Source: JBMZCV01 sp049613665
GTDB lineage: Bacteria > Bacteroidota > Bacteroidia > Chitinophagales > UBA2359
Direction of reading: 5' to 3'
DNA length: 21,714 nt
Assembly (NCBI GenBank): GCA_049613665.1
Contig: JBMZCV010000078.1
Coordinates: 1-21,714 of the forward strand
Made by a program: the position numbers and the translations under genes. The notes under the pieces were generated by a model. That model was not told the origin of the DNA and did not search any database. It worked only from the letters and a program-made list of their open reading frames with translations. Every line of letters begins with the position of its first letter. The stretch's first letter is position 1. Of the stretch, positions 8,301 through 15,529 are shown piece by piece.

Positions 8301-9255
8301 AAGCAGCACACAAGCAGTTGGTAGAGTCGTGTATTTTGATATAGAAAATGGTGAATATTCTTTTTCAAACTTTACAAGTTGTTTGAGAATAAAACCAAAA
8401 ACATCGGTAATTGTTCCCAAATACTTATTTTTGTTGTTAAACTCAATTTATCAAAATGGAGATACTTTTTATTTGCAAAGCGGCATGGCAAATCTTAAAA
8501 ATTTAGATTTAGATTCGTATTTAGCCATTAAAATTCCTATGCCACCCAAAACCATACAGCAAAAAATAGTAGATGCCTGCAATGCCATTGATAAAGAAGA
8601 ACAAACAGCTATTGATACTATTGAAGCGGAAAAAAAGAAGATAGAAGCTTTAGTAGTAAATACCTTTGCACAAAAGCATACATTAACAAAATTAGCTCAT
8701 TTGGCACTCATCAATCCTTCTAAAAAAGAAATTCAAGATGTAGATAACAACACGATGGTATCATTTGTTGGAATGGCATTTGTTAGCGAAGAGGGATATA
8801 TTGCTCACAAAGAAAATAAACTGTTGAAAGATGTAAAAAGAGGCAGTTACCGATATTTTCAAGAAAATGATATTATTGTTGCTAAAATTACGCCTTGTAT
8901 GGAAAATGGCAAATGTGCTATCGCAACAAATTTAAGCAATCAAATTGGCTTTGGAAGTTCAGAATTTCATGTGTTTCGCATCAATAAAGAAATAAGCTCT
9001 GCTGAATACATCTTTAACTTTTTGAATCGCAGTGAAATAAGAATAAATGCTCACAAAAATATGACAGGTTCAAGCGGTCACCGAAGAGTGCCAGCATCTT
9101 TTTATGAAGACTTGCAAATTCCAATTCCAAGCAAAAAAGAACAAGCATTGATAGTAAAAGAAATTGATGCTTATAAAATGAAAATAAAACAAGCCCAACA
9201 GCTCATAGCAGGAGCTGCCAAACGAAAAGAAGCTGTTATAAAAAGCTTTCTTTAA
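5317..9255 (+). CDS. Fused restriction-methylation-specificity enzyme (type IIG, probably IIB-like)
   Basis: A single 1312-residue protein with three parts. The N-terminal nuclease resembles HsdR_N: GGRADILV with Asp104, then LLIIECK (Glu119, Lys121) and Q140-LFTY, a PD-(D/E)XK site with a RecB-like QxxxY. The N6-adenine methyltransferase has SEGQYFTP (422-429), the AdoMet motif I ACGAGHF (459-465) and NPPY (542-545). After a linker of about 150 residues come two HsdS-like target-recognition domains at roughly 918-1076 and 1118-1270, each followed by a helical coiled-coil spacer (about 1077-1115 and 1270-1312). No helicase motor domain is present, so it is not a type I enzyme. Two recognition domains suggest a bipartite target, as in AloI/CjeI-type type IIB enzymes, which are R-M-S fusions of similar length. 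No separate hsdS or methyltransferase lies nearby, so it seems self-sufficient. The reading frame is intact. The cutting pattern is inference. Confidence 0.88.
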   Translation: MITQKNFKELLRKLNFEEDGTFFYKIFAETDAYLKVDFKNKKLIYPEDKGFVVNEKQTCNFSQNENFVVFECVYRLFAQGYKPKHIELEPKWKLGHGASGGRADILVKDNSNKPLLIIECKTAGKEFRSAWNKTLANGGQLFTYVAQERSTQFVCLYASDFIDKRVIPTYHLIRLKDNEHTFGETSQASLFYEDAKKSNAKEIYRAWKDTYKRDFTTKGLFEVDTPAYKIGKTNYSTKDLNTISSKDIQGKYYEFATILRQHNVSGRENAFDKLVNLLLCKIVDETTNPRKLKFYWKGVTVDNYFDLQDRLQKLYQEGMKRFLGEEVTYIDNEAIDNAFRFFKNDPDATRDTIKKFFRQLKFFTNSDFAFIDVHNEKLFYQNGAVLLKIVRMLQDIRLKTNEANQFLGDMFESFLDQGIKQSEGQYFTPMPIVKFILKSLPLENIINQNDQIPKVIDYACGAGHFLNEYAQEIKPIVEAHKETPIEKYYAHTVGIEKEYRLSKVAKVSAFMYGQDDINIVYADALAQNNTIKNNDYNVLVANPPYSVKGFLETLPDSDKKKYELLETIDEKSYANNNSIETFFIERAKQLLKPLGVAGIIVPSSILTKGKSTSTSKSKNVYVSTREILLKYFDIVAIAEFGSGTFGKTGTNTVTLFLRRKKKNPTSADQYSNQVNFWFNGDETKDIIFENQHFVKKYCQHQEITLEDYKALFYGVLNENLLENDLFQEYKKTFYKWNVIKKLKTQKVFKLLSKEKQEEELQKRLLRYIVNAEKDKLYYFMLASLNPQKVLIIKSPTKSKEIKEFLGYEWSAAKGNSGIQYIGDDTAKVEVQDIDEESQKALKKILSLSHINTLLYDPKNINNSEKINTLIAKNFNQEDFDIPENLQQYVSKANLVDMLDFSRPDFNKSISLTPKKKITFDTKWELEKIANLVDANNGLWKGKKAPFINVKIIRNTNFTLDGKLDLTDVAELDVETKQYQTRKLQKGDIIIEKSGGSSTQAVGRVVYFDIENGEYSFSNFTSCLRIKPKTSVIVPKYLFLLLNSIYQNGDTFYLQSGMANLKNLDLDSYLAIKIPMPPKTIQQKIVDACNAIDKEEQTAIDTIEAEKKKIEALVVNTFAQKHTLTKLAHLALINPSKKEIQDVDNNTMVSFVGMAFVSEEGYIAHKENKLLKDVKRGSYRYFQENDIIVAKITPCMENGKCAIATNLSNQIGFGSSEFHVFRINKEISSAEYIFNFLNRSEIRINAHKNMTGSSGHRRVPASFYEDLQIPIPSKKEQALIVKEIDAYKMKIKQAQQLIAGAAKRKEAVIKSFL

Positions 9256-9264
9256 ATATCAATA

Positions 9265-9436
9265 GTTCGGACATTTATACATTTTTTTATCAAAGGTTTA
9301 AACATACTATTTTTTTTAGGCTAAGGCGGCCAATATTTGCAAATTTAATGGCCTTTTGAACTGAAAAATAGTATGTTTCCCTTGCCAAAAGGTGTTTTTT
9401 TATTCTACTGAAAATTGTCATAAAAAATGTCCGAAC
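9265..9436. mobile_element. MITE-like palindromic element, 172 bases
   Basis: It is bounded by perfect 12-base terminal inverted repeats (GTTCGGACATTT at 9265-9276, AAATGTCCGAAC at 9425-9436). Inside is a second perfect 15-base pair (AAACATACTATTTTT at 9300-9314 against 9364-9378). The centre has GGCCA / TGGCC around the palindrome ATTTGCAAAT (9328-9353). The flanking bases are not complementary, so the ends are sharp. I see no clear target-site duplication and no transposase. It starts 9 bases after the stop codon of the restriction gene. It could be a non-autonomous transposon or a folded RNA or terminator region. Confidence 0.5.
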
Positions 9437-9466
9437 CATTGTAAATGTTTGATTTGCTATCAAAAC

Positions 9467-9515
9467 AAAAAACCTGCCTAACAGAAAGTTTAATTTTCCG
9501 CTAGACAGGTTTTTT
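9467..9515. terminator. Bidirectional terminator hairpin
   Basis: The arms AAAAAACCTGCCTA (9467-9480) and TAGACAGGTTTTTT (9502-9515) pair along 14 bases with one mismatch. The A-run on one side and T-run on the other fit termination from both directions, between the restriction gene and the aldehyde dehydrogenase, which converge here. Confidence 0.65.
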
Positions 9516-9525
9516 AATTTATACA

Positions 9526-9560
9526 GAAATGACATATCTTCAAGATATGTCATTTCTTTT
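9526..9560. terminator. Second terminator hairpin after the aldehyde dehydrogenase gene
   Basis: A perfect 15-base stem, GAAATGACATATCTT (9526-9540) against 9542-9556, around a minimal loop and followed on the plus strand by TTTT. It sits 16-20 bases beyond the stop of the minus-strand aldehyde dehydrogenase gene and adjoins the hairpin at 9467-9515. Both convergent transcripts meet here. Confidence 0.65.
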
Positions 9561-9575
9561 TATTCATATTAATTT

Positions 9576-11129
9576 CTACAAATCAAATTTAATACCTTGT
9601 GCCAATGGCAATTCAGTACTATAATTGATAGTATTTGTCTGACGACGCATATAAGCTTTCCAAGAATCAGAACCAGACTCACGGCCACCGCCTGTTTCTT
9701 TTTCGCCACCAAAAGCACCGCCAATTTCAGCACCCGAAGTACCGATATTTACATTTGCAATACCACAATCAGAACCAGCGTGAGATAAGAAATGCTCTGC
9801 CTGACGCAAGTTAGTTGTCATGATAGCAGAAGACAAACCTTGCGGTACGTCATTTTGCATAGCGACAGCTTCCTCGAAAGTGCTATATTTCAATAAGTAT
9901 AAAATTGGAGCAAAAGTTTCGTGCTTCACGATGTCATATTGCTTGTCCATTTCCACGATACAAGGTTTCACATAGCAACCAGACTCATAGCCTTCGCCTT
10001 CCAATACGCCACCTTCTACCAAAATATTGCCACCAACTTTTTTGATTTCCTCCAAAGTATTCAAGTACATACCTACTGCATCTTTGTCGATAAGTGGGCC
10101 AACGTGATTTTTTTGGTCAAGCGGATTGCCGATAGTGATTTGCGTATAAGCATTCGCCAATTTTTCTTTTACCGTATCGTAAATGCTATCGTGAATAAGC
10201 AAACGGCGTGTGCTAGTACAACGCTGTCCGCAAGTACCTACTGCACCAAACAAAGCACCGATAATCGTCAATTTCAAGTCGGCATTTTCAGTTACAATAA
10301 TGGCATTGTTTCCGCCCAACTCCAATAAAGTACGACCTAAACGGCCAGCTACTGTTTGAGCTACGATTTTGCCCATACGAGTAGAACCAGTCGCCGAAAC
10401 CAAAGGCACACGGCTATCCGTAGAAAGATATTCGCCCACTTTGTAGTCGCCTACTACGATACAAGAAACCCCTTCAGGTACATTGTTGCGACGCAAAACG
10501 CCAGCAATGATATTTTGACAAGCTACTGCTGTAAGTGGTGTTTTTTCAGATGGTTTCCAGATGCAAACATCGCCACAAACCCACGCTAAAGCTGCATTCC
10601 ACGCCCAAACAGCCACAGGAAAGTTGAAAGCCGTGATGATACCAACAGCACCTAGCGGATGCCATTGCTCATACATACGGTGCAATGGACGCTCAGAGTG
10701 AATAGTCAAACCATACAACTGGCGAGACAAACCTACTGCAAAGTCGCAAATATCAATCATTTCCTGTACCTCGCCAAAGCCTTCTTGCAAGCTTTTGCCC
10801 ATTTCGTAAGATACCAAACGGCCTAAAGCATCTTTTTGTACACGCAATTCATCGCCAATTTGTCTAACGATTTCGCCACGTTGCGGAGCAGGAATCATAC
10901 GCCACGTCTTGAAAGCTGCTTGAGCTTTATCCATTACAGCATCATAATCTTGTCGAGTTGCTGTTTTTACTTTTCCAATCAACTGGCCATCTACTGGCGA
11001 GTAAGAAGAGATGATGTCGCCTTCGCCATCTATCCATTCCAAACCTGTCGATACGCCCAAATTAACAGCTTTGATGCCCAAAGGCTCTAAAAACGCTTGT
11101 ACGTCCATTTTTTCTGCTACTAATGACAT
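9576..11129 (-). CDS. Aldehyde dehydrogenase, ALDH7/antiquitin type (aminoadipate semialdehyde dehydrogenase)
   Basis: An NAD(P)-dependent soluble enzyme of 517 residues. It follows the ALDH7A1 (antiquitin) pattern closely along its whole length: IPAPQRGEIVRQIGD (79-93), VQEMIDICDFAVGLSRQ (121-137), ITAFNFPVAVWAWN (165-178), ELGGNNAI (270-277), the catalytic GQRCTSTRRL (Cys304), and the family-typical end GGAFGGEKETGGGRESGSD near the C-terminus. Glu270 is the general base and Asn169 helps stabilise the intermediate. ALDH7 enzymes oxidise alpha-aminoadipic semialdehyde in lysine breakdown; bacterial members are called amaB or pcd. The exact substrate here is inferred. The gene stands alone, ends at a double terminator and has a long repeat-rich upstream region with a distant promoter. 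Confidence 0.93.
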   Translation of the reverse strand: MSLVAEKMDVQAFLEPLGIKAVNLGVSTGLEWIDGEGDIISSYSPVDGQLIGKVKTATRQDYDAVMDKAQAAFKTWRMIPAPQRGEIVRQIGDELRVQKDALGRLVSYEMGKSLQEGFGEVQEMIDICDFAVGLSRQLYGLTIHSERPLHRMYEQWHPLGAVGIITAFNFPVAVWAWNAALAWVCGDVCIWKPSEKTPLTAVACQNIIAGVLRRNNVPEGVSCIVVGDYKVGEYLSTDSRVPLVSATGSTRMGKIVAQTVAGRLGRTLLELGGNNAIIVTENADLKLTIIGALFGAVGTCGQRCTSTRRLLIHDSIYDTVKEKLANAYTQITIGNPLDQKNHVGPLIDKDAVGMYLNTLEEIKKVGGNILVEGGVLEGEGYESGCYVKPCIVEMDKQYDIVKHETFAPILYLLKYSTFEEAVAMQNDVPQGLSSAIMTTNLRQAEHFLSHAGSDCGIANVNIGTSGAEIGGAFGGEKETGGGRESGSDSWKAYMRRQTNTINYSTELPLAQGIKFDL

Positions 11130-11171
11130 TGTGTTATCTTTTTTTTTATAATAAATGAAATAAATTTCAAA

Positions 11172-11275
11172 TTAAGTGCCAAGCACTATTTAATAATAAA
11201 GCAATTTGTGCTAACGCATTGATATTCAGCGTGTTAATTTTCACAATTTGCAGAATAAATCTGTCTAGCTACTTA
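11172..11275 (+). repeat. Dispersed repeat, copy C
   Basis: A full-length copy starting TTAAGTGCCAAGCACT (perfect AGTGC/GCACT hairpin at 11176-11188), with the central imperfect stem CTAACGC...GCGTGTTAA at 11211-11237, ending GCTACTTA. It aligns over its whole length with copy D (18333-18438, opposite strand). It lies about 43 bases before the start codon of the aldehyde dehydrogenase, so it would be in the 5' leader of that transcript. Confidence 0.75.
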
Positions 11276-11419
11276 ATTGCACTATAAAATAAGTTTTAGT
11301 TTATTTTTCTATATAAAATGTTTCTCTCAAAAAAAATGTCAACTCTTGCCGTTGCTGCGTGTTATCACCAGCAACTAAAAGTAAATTATGCTTTTCGCTT
11401 TTTTGCGAGGTAACAACTT

Positions 11420-11727
11420 GTTGGTGATAACATTATAGCCGTCAGGATATTTAAAAAGCTGAATGTTATGATGCCCCAAAGGGGTAATATATTATAGCAT
11501 AGGGTTTTAACCCTATGAAAAAAAGGTAATACTAATACGAACTCTGAAAGAGTGACATAAATAACAAACCAATTTTCGATTTTATATCGCTCTTTCAGAG
11601 CTAGTTTTCTGCAATTATTGGAGACATAGGGTTAAAACCCTATGCTATGTTACATAATCCCGTTGGGATATTAGTAAAAACAAAAAACTCAACTTGTTGT
11701 CCTGACGGCTATGGTGATAACACCAAC
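11420..11727. repeat. 308-base foldback made of mirrored small palindromes
   Basis: Two arms of about 130-150 bases are arranged head to head. From outside in, the matching parts are ATAGCCGTCAGGA (11435-11447 against 11700-11712, 13 of 13); CCCC-AAA-GGGG (11474-11484) at the same place as TCCC-GTT-GGGA (11658-11668); a perfect 23-base match at 11495-11517 against 11625-11647 whose core CATAGGGTT-TT-AACCCTATG is itself a hairpin; and CTCTGAAAGA (11542-11551 against 11591-11600), also self-complementary. The sequence between these motifs has diverged while the motifs are kept. Similar intergenic palindromes occur in other Bacteroidota genomes as I remember them. No coding capacity is evident. 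Confidence 0.7.
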
Positions 11728-11799
11728 AAAGGCGAACCTTTATAACATTTTAGAAAATAAACTTTAAAAACGTAAATTACAGTATATTAATATTTTCTG

Positions 11800-11830
11800 C
11801 AAAGATAGATTATACTTAGCACAATACAAA
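11800..11830 (-). promoter_or_regulatory. Consensus Bacteroidota promoter facing the aldehyde dehydrogenase
   Basis: On the minus strand, TTTG (11830-11827) is followed by exactly 19 bases and TATCTTTG (11807-11800), an exact match to TTTG-N19-TAnnTTTG. Transcription would start near 11793 and run through the 308-base foldback and repeat copy C to the aldehyde dehydrogenase start at 11129, giving a leader of about 660 bases. It may instead drive a non-coding RNA made of the foldback. Confidence 0.6.
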
Positions 11831-11966
11831 AAAAGCAAGATTTTTTACGATTGAACAGCAGCTAGAAATTTTGTTTGTGTGTGCAACGAAAAGGCAAAAA
11901 AATGCTTCATTTTTAAATAAGCAAGAATATTCAAGCCTAAAATGCTATCATTTCATAGACTTGATG

Positions 11967-11974
11967 TATTTTTG
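11967..11974 (+). promoter_or_regulatory. Possible -7 box of the PorU2-like gene
   Basis: TATTTTTG matches TAnnTTTG and lies 61 bases before the ATG at 12036. No TTTG or TTG is found at the expected 19-base distance upstream, so the assignment is weak. Confidence 0.3.
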
Positions 11975-12035
11975 CATATTCAAATTTTGCAAAAAAATTG
12001 AGTTAAACTTTTTCGTCAAACTAAAAAAATAGCAT

Positions 12036-15000
12036 ATGTCTTGCCTCAAATATCTTAGCCTTTTTTTATTCTTTTTTTGCTTTCTTGCCCAAAAGCCTTT
12101 TGCTCAAACCTACAACAATGAATGGATTGATTTTGAACAAACTTATTTTAAGATAAAAGTCGCCAAAAATGGTTTGTATCGCATTCCATTCAGTAGCTTA
12201 CAAAATACTAGCCTGCCGCTCACAGCAGATGGCTTTCATATATATAACAAAGGCATTCAAGTTCCAATTTATCTCACAACTAACGGCACTTTGGCCAACA
12301 ATGATTATATTGAGTTTTATGCAACTAGAAACGATGGCCAACTCGATAAAGATGAATTTAGCGACCCTGCCTTTCAGCTTTCCGATGTCAAAAGCTTGTT
12401 TAGCGATACGGCCGCTTACTTTTTGAGTTGGGACAATACGGATTTTAATTTGCGTATCAACCAAATCAACAATAATTTAGATGTTGTGCCTGAAGTCGAA
12501 ACGCATTTTAATCATCACATTGATGTAATTCCTAACAATCAATTTTTTGCAGGAAAAGGTACAACTTTAGATGATGGACAAAGGCTTCATTTTTCAGATT
12601 TTGAAAGCGGCGAAGGATTTGTTGGGCTTATTATTTTGGAGGGAAACACCAAAAATTATACGCTCAAAACAGGCGAAATTTACAGAGATGATGCCAATAT
12701 TACCACTGCTGAAATGAGCGTAAAAGTAGTTGGGCAAAACGATAATTTGGCTCTTGACAATGAACATCATGTAGGTATTGCGGTAAATGATATGCCGCAA
12801 AATGATTTTGAGTATGATGGTTTTGGAAATTATGAGCAGATTTTTGAAGTAGATTTAAATGTTTTAGACGATATTCAAACTGTTGTAAACATTTCATCTT
12901 TGGCAGATGTAGCTGGCACAAATAGAAATTCGGTGGCAGCTATTTCTATTGATTATCAACGAACTTTCAACTTTAACAATCTCAATAATATCGCTTTTTC
13001 GCTCGAAAATAGCACGGAAAAATACCTTGAAATCACTAATTTTGAGGCTGGCACAACTCCAATATTCTATGACTTAACAAATCGTTTGCGAATTGAACCA
13101 ACCCTAACAGGCGATACCCTAAAAATTCGATTGCCACAAGGTTTAGATGCTACGGCAAAGCGACATTTATTTTTGCAAAATACCACTATTCCAGCAGCTA
13201 TTTCTCTCGTCAATGAGCTTGAAAGTGTCTCATTTACAGACTTTTCAATAGCTGAAAATGAAGGTGATTTTATCATTATCACGCATGAATCTTTGCGTCA
13301 AGGAGCAAATGATTTTGTGCAAGATTATGCAAATTTCAGACAGTCGGAAGCAGGCGGAAACCATAGCGTTCAGATTATTGATATAGCAGAATTGTATCAT
13401 CAATTTGCTTTTGGCATCAATCCACACCCAACTTCTATTCGCAACTTCATCAATTTTGCGATAGATAAATGGGAAATGTCACCAGCTCATGTTTTGTTAT
13501 TAGGTCGCTCGGTTACTTATTCAGATATTACTTATAATAGTGGCAATTTTGCGAAAAATTTAGTGCCTTCTTACGGACACACACCTTCCGACAATATGCT
13601 GGCCTGCCGAACCGCTAATACTTATGAGCCGCAAGTAGCTATTGGCCGTGTGCCTGCCGAAACGCCAGAACAAGTGCAAGCTTATTTAAATAAACTGATA
13701 CAATATACAGCTTCTTATTTGGGTACAACATGTGAGGGGAATGACTTGTGGCGAAAACATTTTTTGCAACTTACACAAGGCGATTGGGAAGCAGCAGCCG
13801 AGCTTGTTTCTAATGATTTTGCGGCTTACGAAACAGCTCTAAATGGCGAAGGTTTTGGTGGAAAATCGTTGGGTTTGTATCAAAATAATTTTGTTGCACC
13901 TTTGCCAAACAGCAACATTGGACAAGCTATTGTAGATGGTGCAGGCTGGATTATTTATACAGGTTCGAGCGATGACGGCTATTGGAATACCGATATTTCG
14001 TCGCCTTTGGCTTATGACAATGCCGAAAAATATCCTTTTGTGCTGTCAAATTCCAATAATTCAGGGCAAATACATCAAACGCCAAACCTAAATGATTGTA
14101 TTGCAACGGATTATGTATTAGAAAATCAAAGAGGAGCAATTGCTTTTTTGGCAAATAGTGGTGAGTTTTTTACAGAAACAGCCAATATTTATACTGCTGC
14201 TTTTATCGACAATGTAACACAACAAAATTATGGCGAAACTTTGGGATTTTGCGTAGCCAAAAATGTTGAAAACCTATATGATGATGCCGAAAATGATACG
14301 CCAAATTTGATGAAATATATTTTGCAAACAAAAACCTTAGTTGGCGACCCTGCCATACATATTGTGCCTCGCCCAAAAGTAGAATTGGCTTTTTTATCAA
14401 ATGACAATATCACTTTCTACAACCCAAATACAAGCTTTGAAATCATTAGCGACCCTATTTATGTGAGTTCGCAAATGCCTTATTTTGAAGCTGAACTCGT
14501 TATTCATAACGTAGGCCGAGCCATAGAAGACTCCGTGTTTTTTGCTGTGCAACGTTTGTTGCCAAATGGAAATTTAAGTACGGTAACACGCAAACGAATT
14601 GCAATTCCATTTTATAGCGATACCATTCGCATCAATGTGCCAAACAATGTGCCGACAGAAGCTGGCTTAGAATTAGCAACTTTCATCTTTTTGGCAGATG
14701 AGTTTTTCGACAACGAAGAAGCTTGTTATAATAATAATACGCTTTCACAGGTTGCCAATATTAAAGCATTTTGTGGCACATTTTTGCCCGAAAGCATACC
14801 GCTAAACAGTATTTCAGATTTGCCAATTGAGATAGATGCTTATATTCCAAATTACAACTATTTTAACTATGAATGGACAACAGGAGAAACAACATCTACT
14901 ATCGAAGCCGATGCTTTGGGCGATTATACGATTGTGATAACAGACGATTATGACTGTGAAATTACGCATACTATTGCCGTAGAATTGGCCAATGGCATTA

Positions 15001-15233
15001 GCGATTTTGAGTTATTGAAAAAAATAAGTATTTTTCCTAATCCGACGGCTAATTTTTTACAGGTTGAAGGTGCAGAAAAAACAAGCATGAAGCTATATGA
15101 CATGCAAGGAAAGTTGTTTTTAGAAAAAAAGCAAACACCAAAAATGATAGATATGAGTGATTTTGCGAAAGGCATGTATTTATTGATGCTCATTGAAGGC
15201 GAAAAAGTAGCGGCTTTCAAAATAATACATTAA
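12036..15233 (+). CDS. Secreted C25 (gingipain-like) protein with T9SS sorting domain, PorU2-like
   Basis: A 1065-residue secreted protein. Residues 1-24 are a signal peptide ending FAQ. The start of the mature part (EWIDFEQTYFKIKVAKNGLYRI, split at residues 29-50) is typical of the T9SS sortase PorU2 family. A C25-like domain spans about 410-760. The last 70 residues (FPNPTANFLQVEG from about 1000, ending in KGMYLL and AAFKIIH) are a type A sorting domain that directs export by the type IX system. In active gingipains the catalytic His follows a glycine in a GHG-like motif and a Cys follows about 30-60 residues later. Here the corresponding places read YTGSSDDGYW (641-650) and FLANSGEFF (704-712), with neither His nor Cys. 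It may therefore be non-proteolytic, or PorU2-like with a different role. It stands alone, with no other T9SS gene nearby. Confidence 0.8.
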   Translation: MSCLKYLSLFLFFFCFLAQKPFAQTYNNEWIDFEQTYFKIKVAKNGLYRIPFSSLQNTSLPLTADGFHIYNKGIQVPIYLTTNGTLANNDYIEFYATRNDGQLDKDEFSDPAFQLSDVKSLFSDTAAYFLSWDNTDFNLRINQINNNLDVVPEVETHFNHHIDVIPNNQFFAGKGTTLDDGQRLHFSDFESGEGFVGLIILEGNTKNYTLKTGEIYRDDANITTAEMSVKVVGQNDNLALDNEHHVGIAVNDMPQNDFEYDGFGNYEQIFEVDLNVLDDIQTVVNISSLADVAGTNRNSVAAISIDYQRTFNFNNLNNIAFSLENSTEKYLEITNFEAGTTPIFYDLTNRLRIEPTLTGDTLKIRLPQGLDATAKRHLFLQNTTIPAAISLVNELESVSFTDFSIAENEGDFIIITHESLRQGANDFVQDYANFRQSEAGGNHSVQIIDIAELYHQFAFGINPHPTSIRNFINFAIDKWEMSPAHVLLLGRSVTYSDITYNSGNFAKNLVPSYGHTPSDNMLACRTANTYEPQVAIGRVPAETPEQVQAYLNKLIQYTASYLGTTCEGNDLWRKHFLQLTQGDWEAAAELVSNDFAAYETALNGEGFGGKSLGLYQNNFVAPLPNSNIGQAIVDGAGWIIYTGSSDDGYWNTDISSPLAYDNAEKYPFVLSNSNNSGQIHQTPNLNDCIATDYVLENQRGAIAFLANSGEFFTETANIYTAAFIDNVTQQNYGETLGFCVAKNVENLYDDAENDTPNLMKYILQTKTLVGDPAIHIVPRPKVELAFLSNDNITFYNPNTSFEIISDPIYVSSQMPYFEAELVIHNVGRAIEDSVFFAVQRLLPNGNLSTVTRKRIAIPFYSDTIRINVPNNVPTEAGLELATFIFLADEFFDNEEACYNNNTLSQVANIKAFCGTFLPESIPLNSISDLPIEIDAYIPNYNYFNYEWTTGETTSTIEADALGDYTIVITDDYDCEITHTIAVELANGISDFELLKKISIFPNPTANFLQVEGAEKTSMKLYDMQGKLFLEKKQTPKMIDMSDFAKGMYLLMLIEGEKVAAFKIIH

Positions 15234-15495
15234 TTTTTTATATAAAAAATAAACGATGTAAAATGTGGCAACATAATCAATTTTTCCAAAAATGATTATT
15301 GGTTATAATGGTCGTTGGAAAAGAATAGAAGAGGAATTATTTTGTGGCTTTTTGTATTGTGAGTATGCAAACTTAATGAACTCAAAACATTAGAAAGTCC
15401 TTGATTTGTCGAATATACCTAATTTTATAGTATCAAAGTTTTACGAGTTTTGGATAAGTTGAAGTTTGTGAAGGGGCAAAATACAAATATTTCGG

Positions 15496-15529
15496 AGCAG
15501 TCTATTTTTTAAACATAAAATAGACTGCT
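15496..15529. terminator. Hairpin overlapping the end of the DUF486 gene
   Basis: A perfect 13-base stem, AGCAGTCTATTTT (15496-15508) against 15517-15529, includes the last codons and the stop codon (15502-15504) of the minus-strand DUF486 gene. It lies between two convergent genes. There is no good T-run on either side, so it may be a weak terminator or a 3'-end stabilising structure. The remaining gap from 15234 to 15495 shows no gene or clear motif. Confidence 0.4.

Larger units (their letters stand above)
11130..12035. other. 906-base repeat-rich intergenic region between divergent genes
   Basis: No supported gene. From left to right it holds repeat copy C (11172-11275), the small dyad GTTGCTG / CAGCAAC (11351-11375), a 308-base foldback (11420-11727), a consensus promoter on the minus strand (11800-11830) and a plus-strand -7 box (11967-11974). 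TGGTGATAAC occurs at 11422-11431 and 11712-11721 and inverted at 11361-11370, so alternative pairings are possible. Confidence 0.6.

Noticed and set aside
5317..9255. The restriction fusion as a type I HsdM/HsdR or a BREX PglX protein
   Set aside because: No helicase domain or separate HsdS is present and no BREX partner genes are nearby. The N-terminal nuclease plus two C-terminal recognition domains fit an R-M-S fusion.
9290..9553. An 87-codon minus-strand open frame after the restriction gene
   Set aside because: It runs through the MITE-like element and two hairpins, its composition follows the A and T runs, and no domain is visible. It is an artefact of the structured region.
9921..10328. 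Plus-strand open frame of 135 codons opposite the aldehyde dehydrogenase
   Set aside because: It mirrors a highly conserved coding region on the other strand and shows no domain; the long antisense frame is chance.
11361..11721. Recurring TGGTGATAAC as a CRISPR or tandem-repeat signal
   Set aside because: Only three copies, irregular spacing and mixed orientation, with no Cas gene. The copies are explained by foldback ends.
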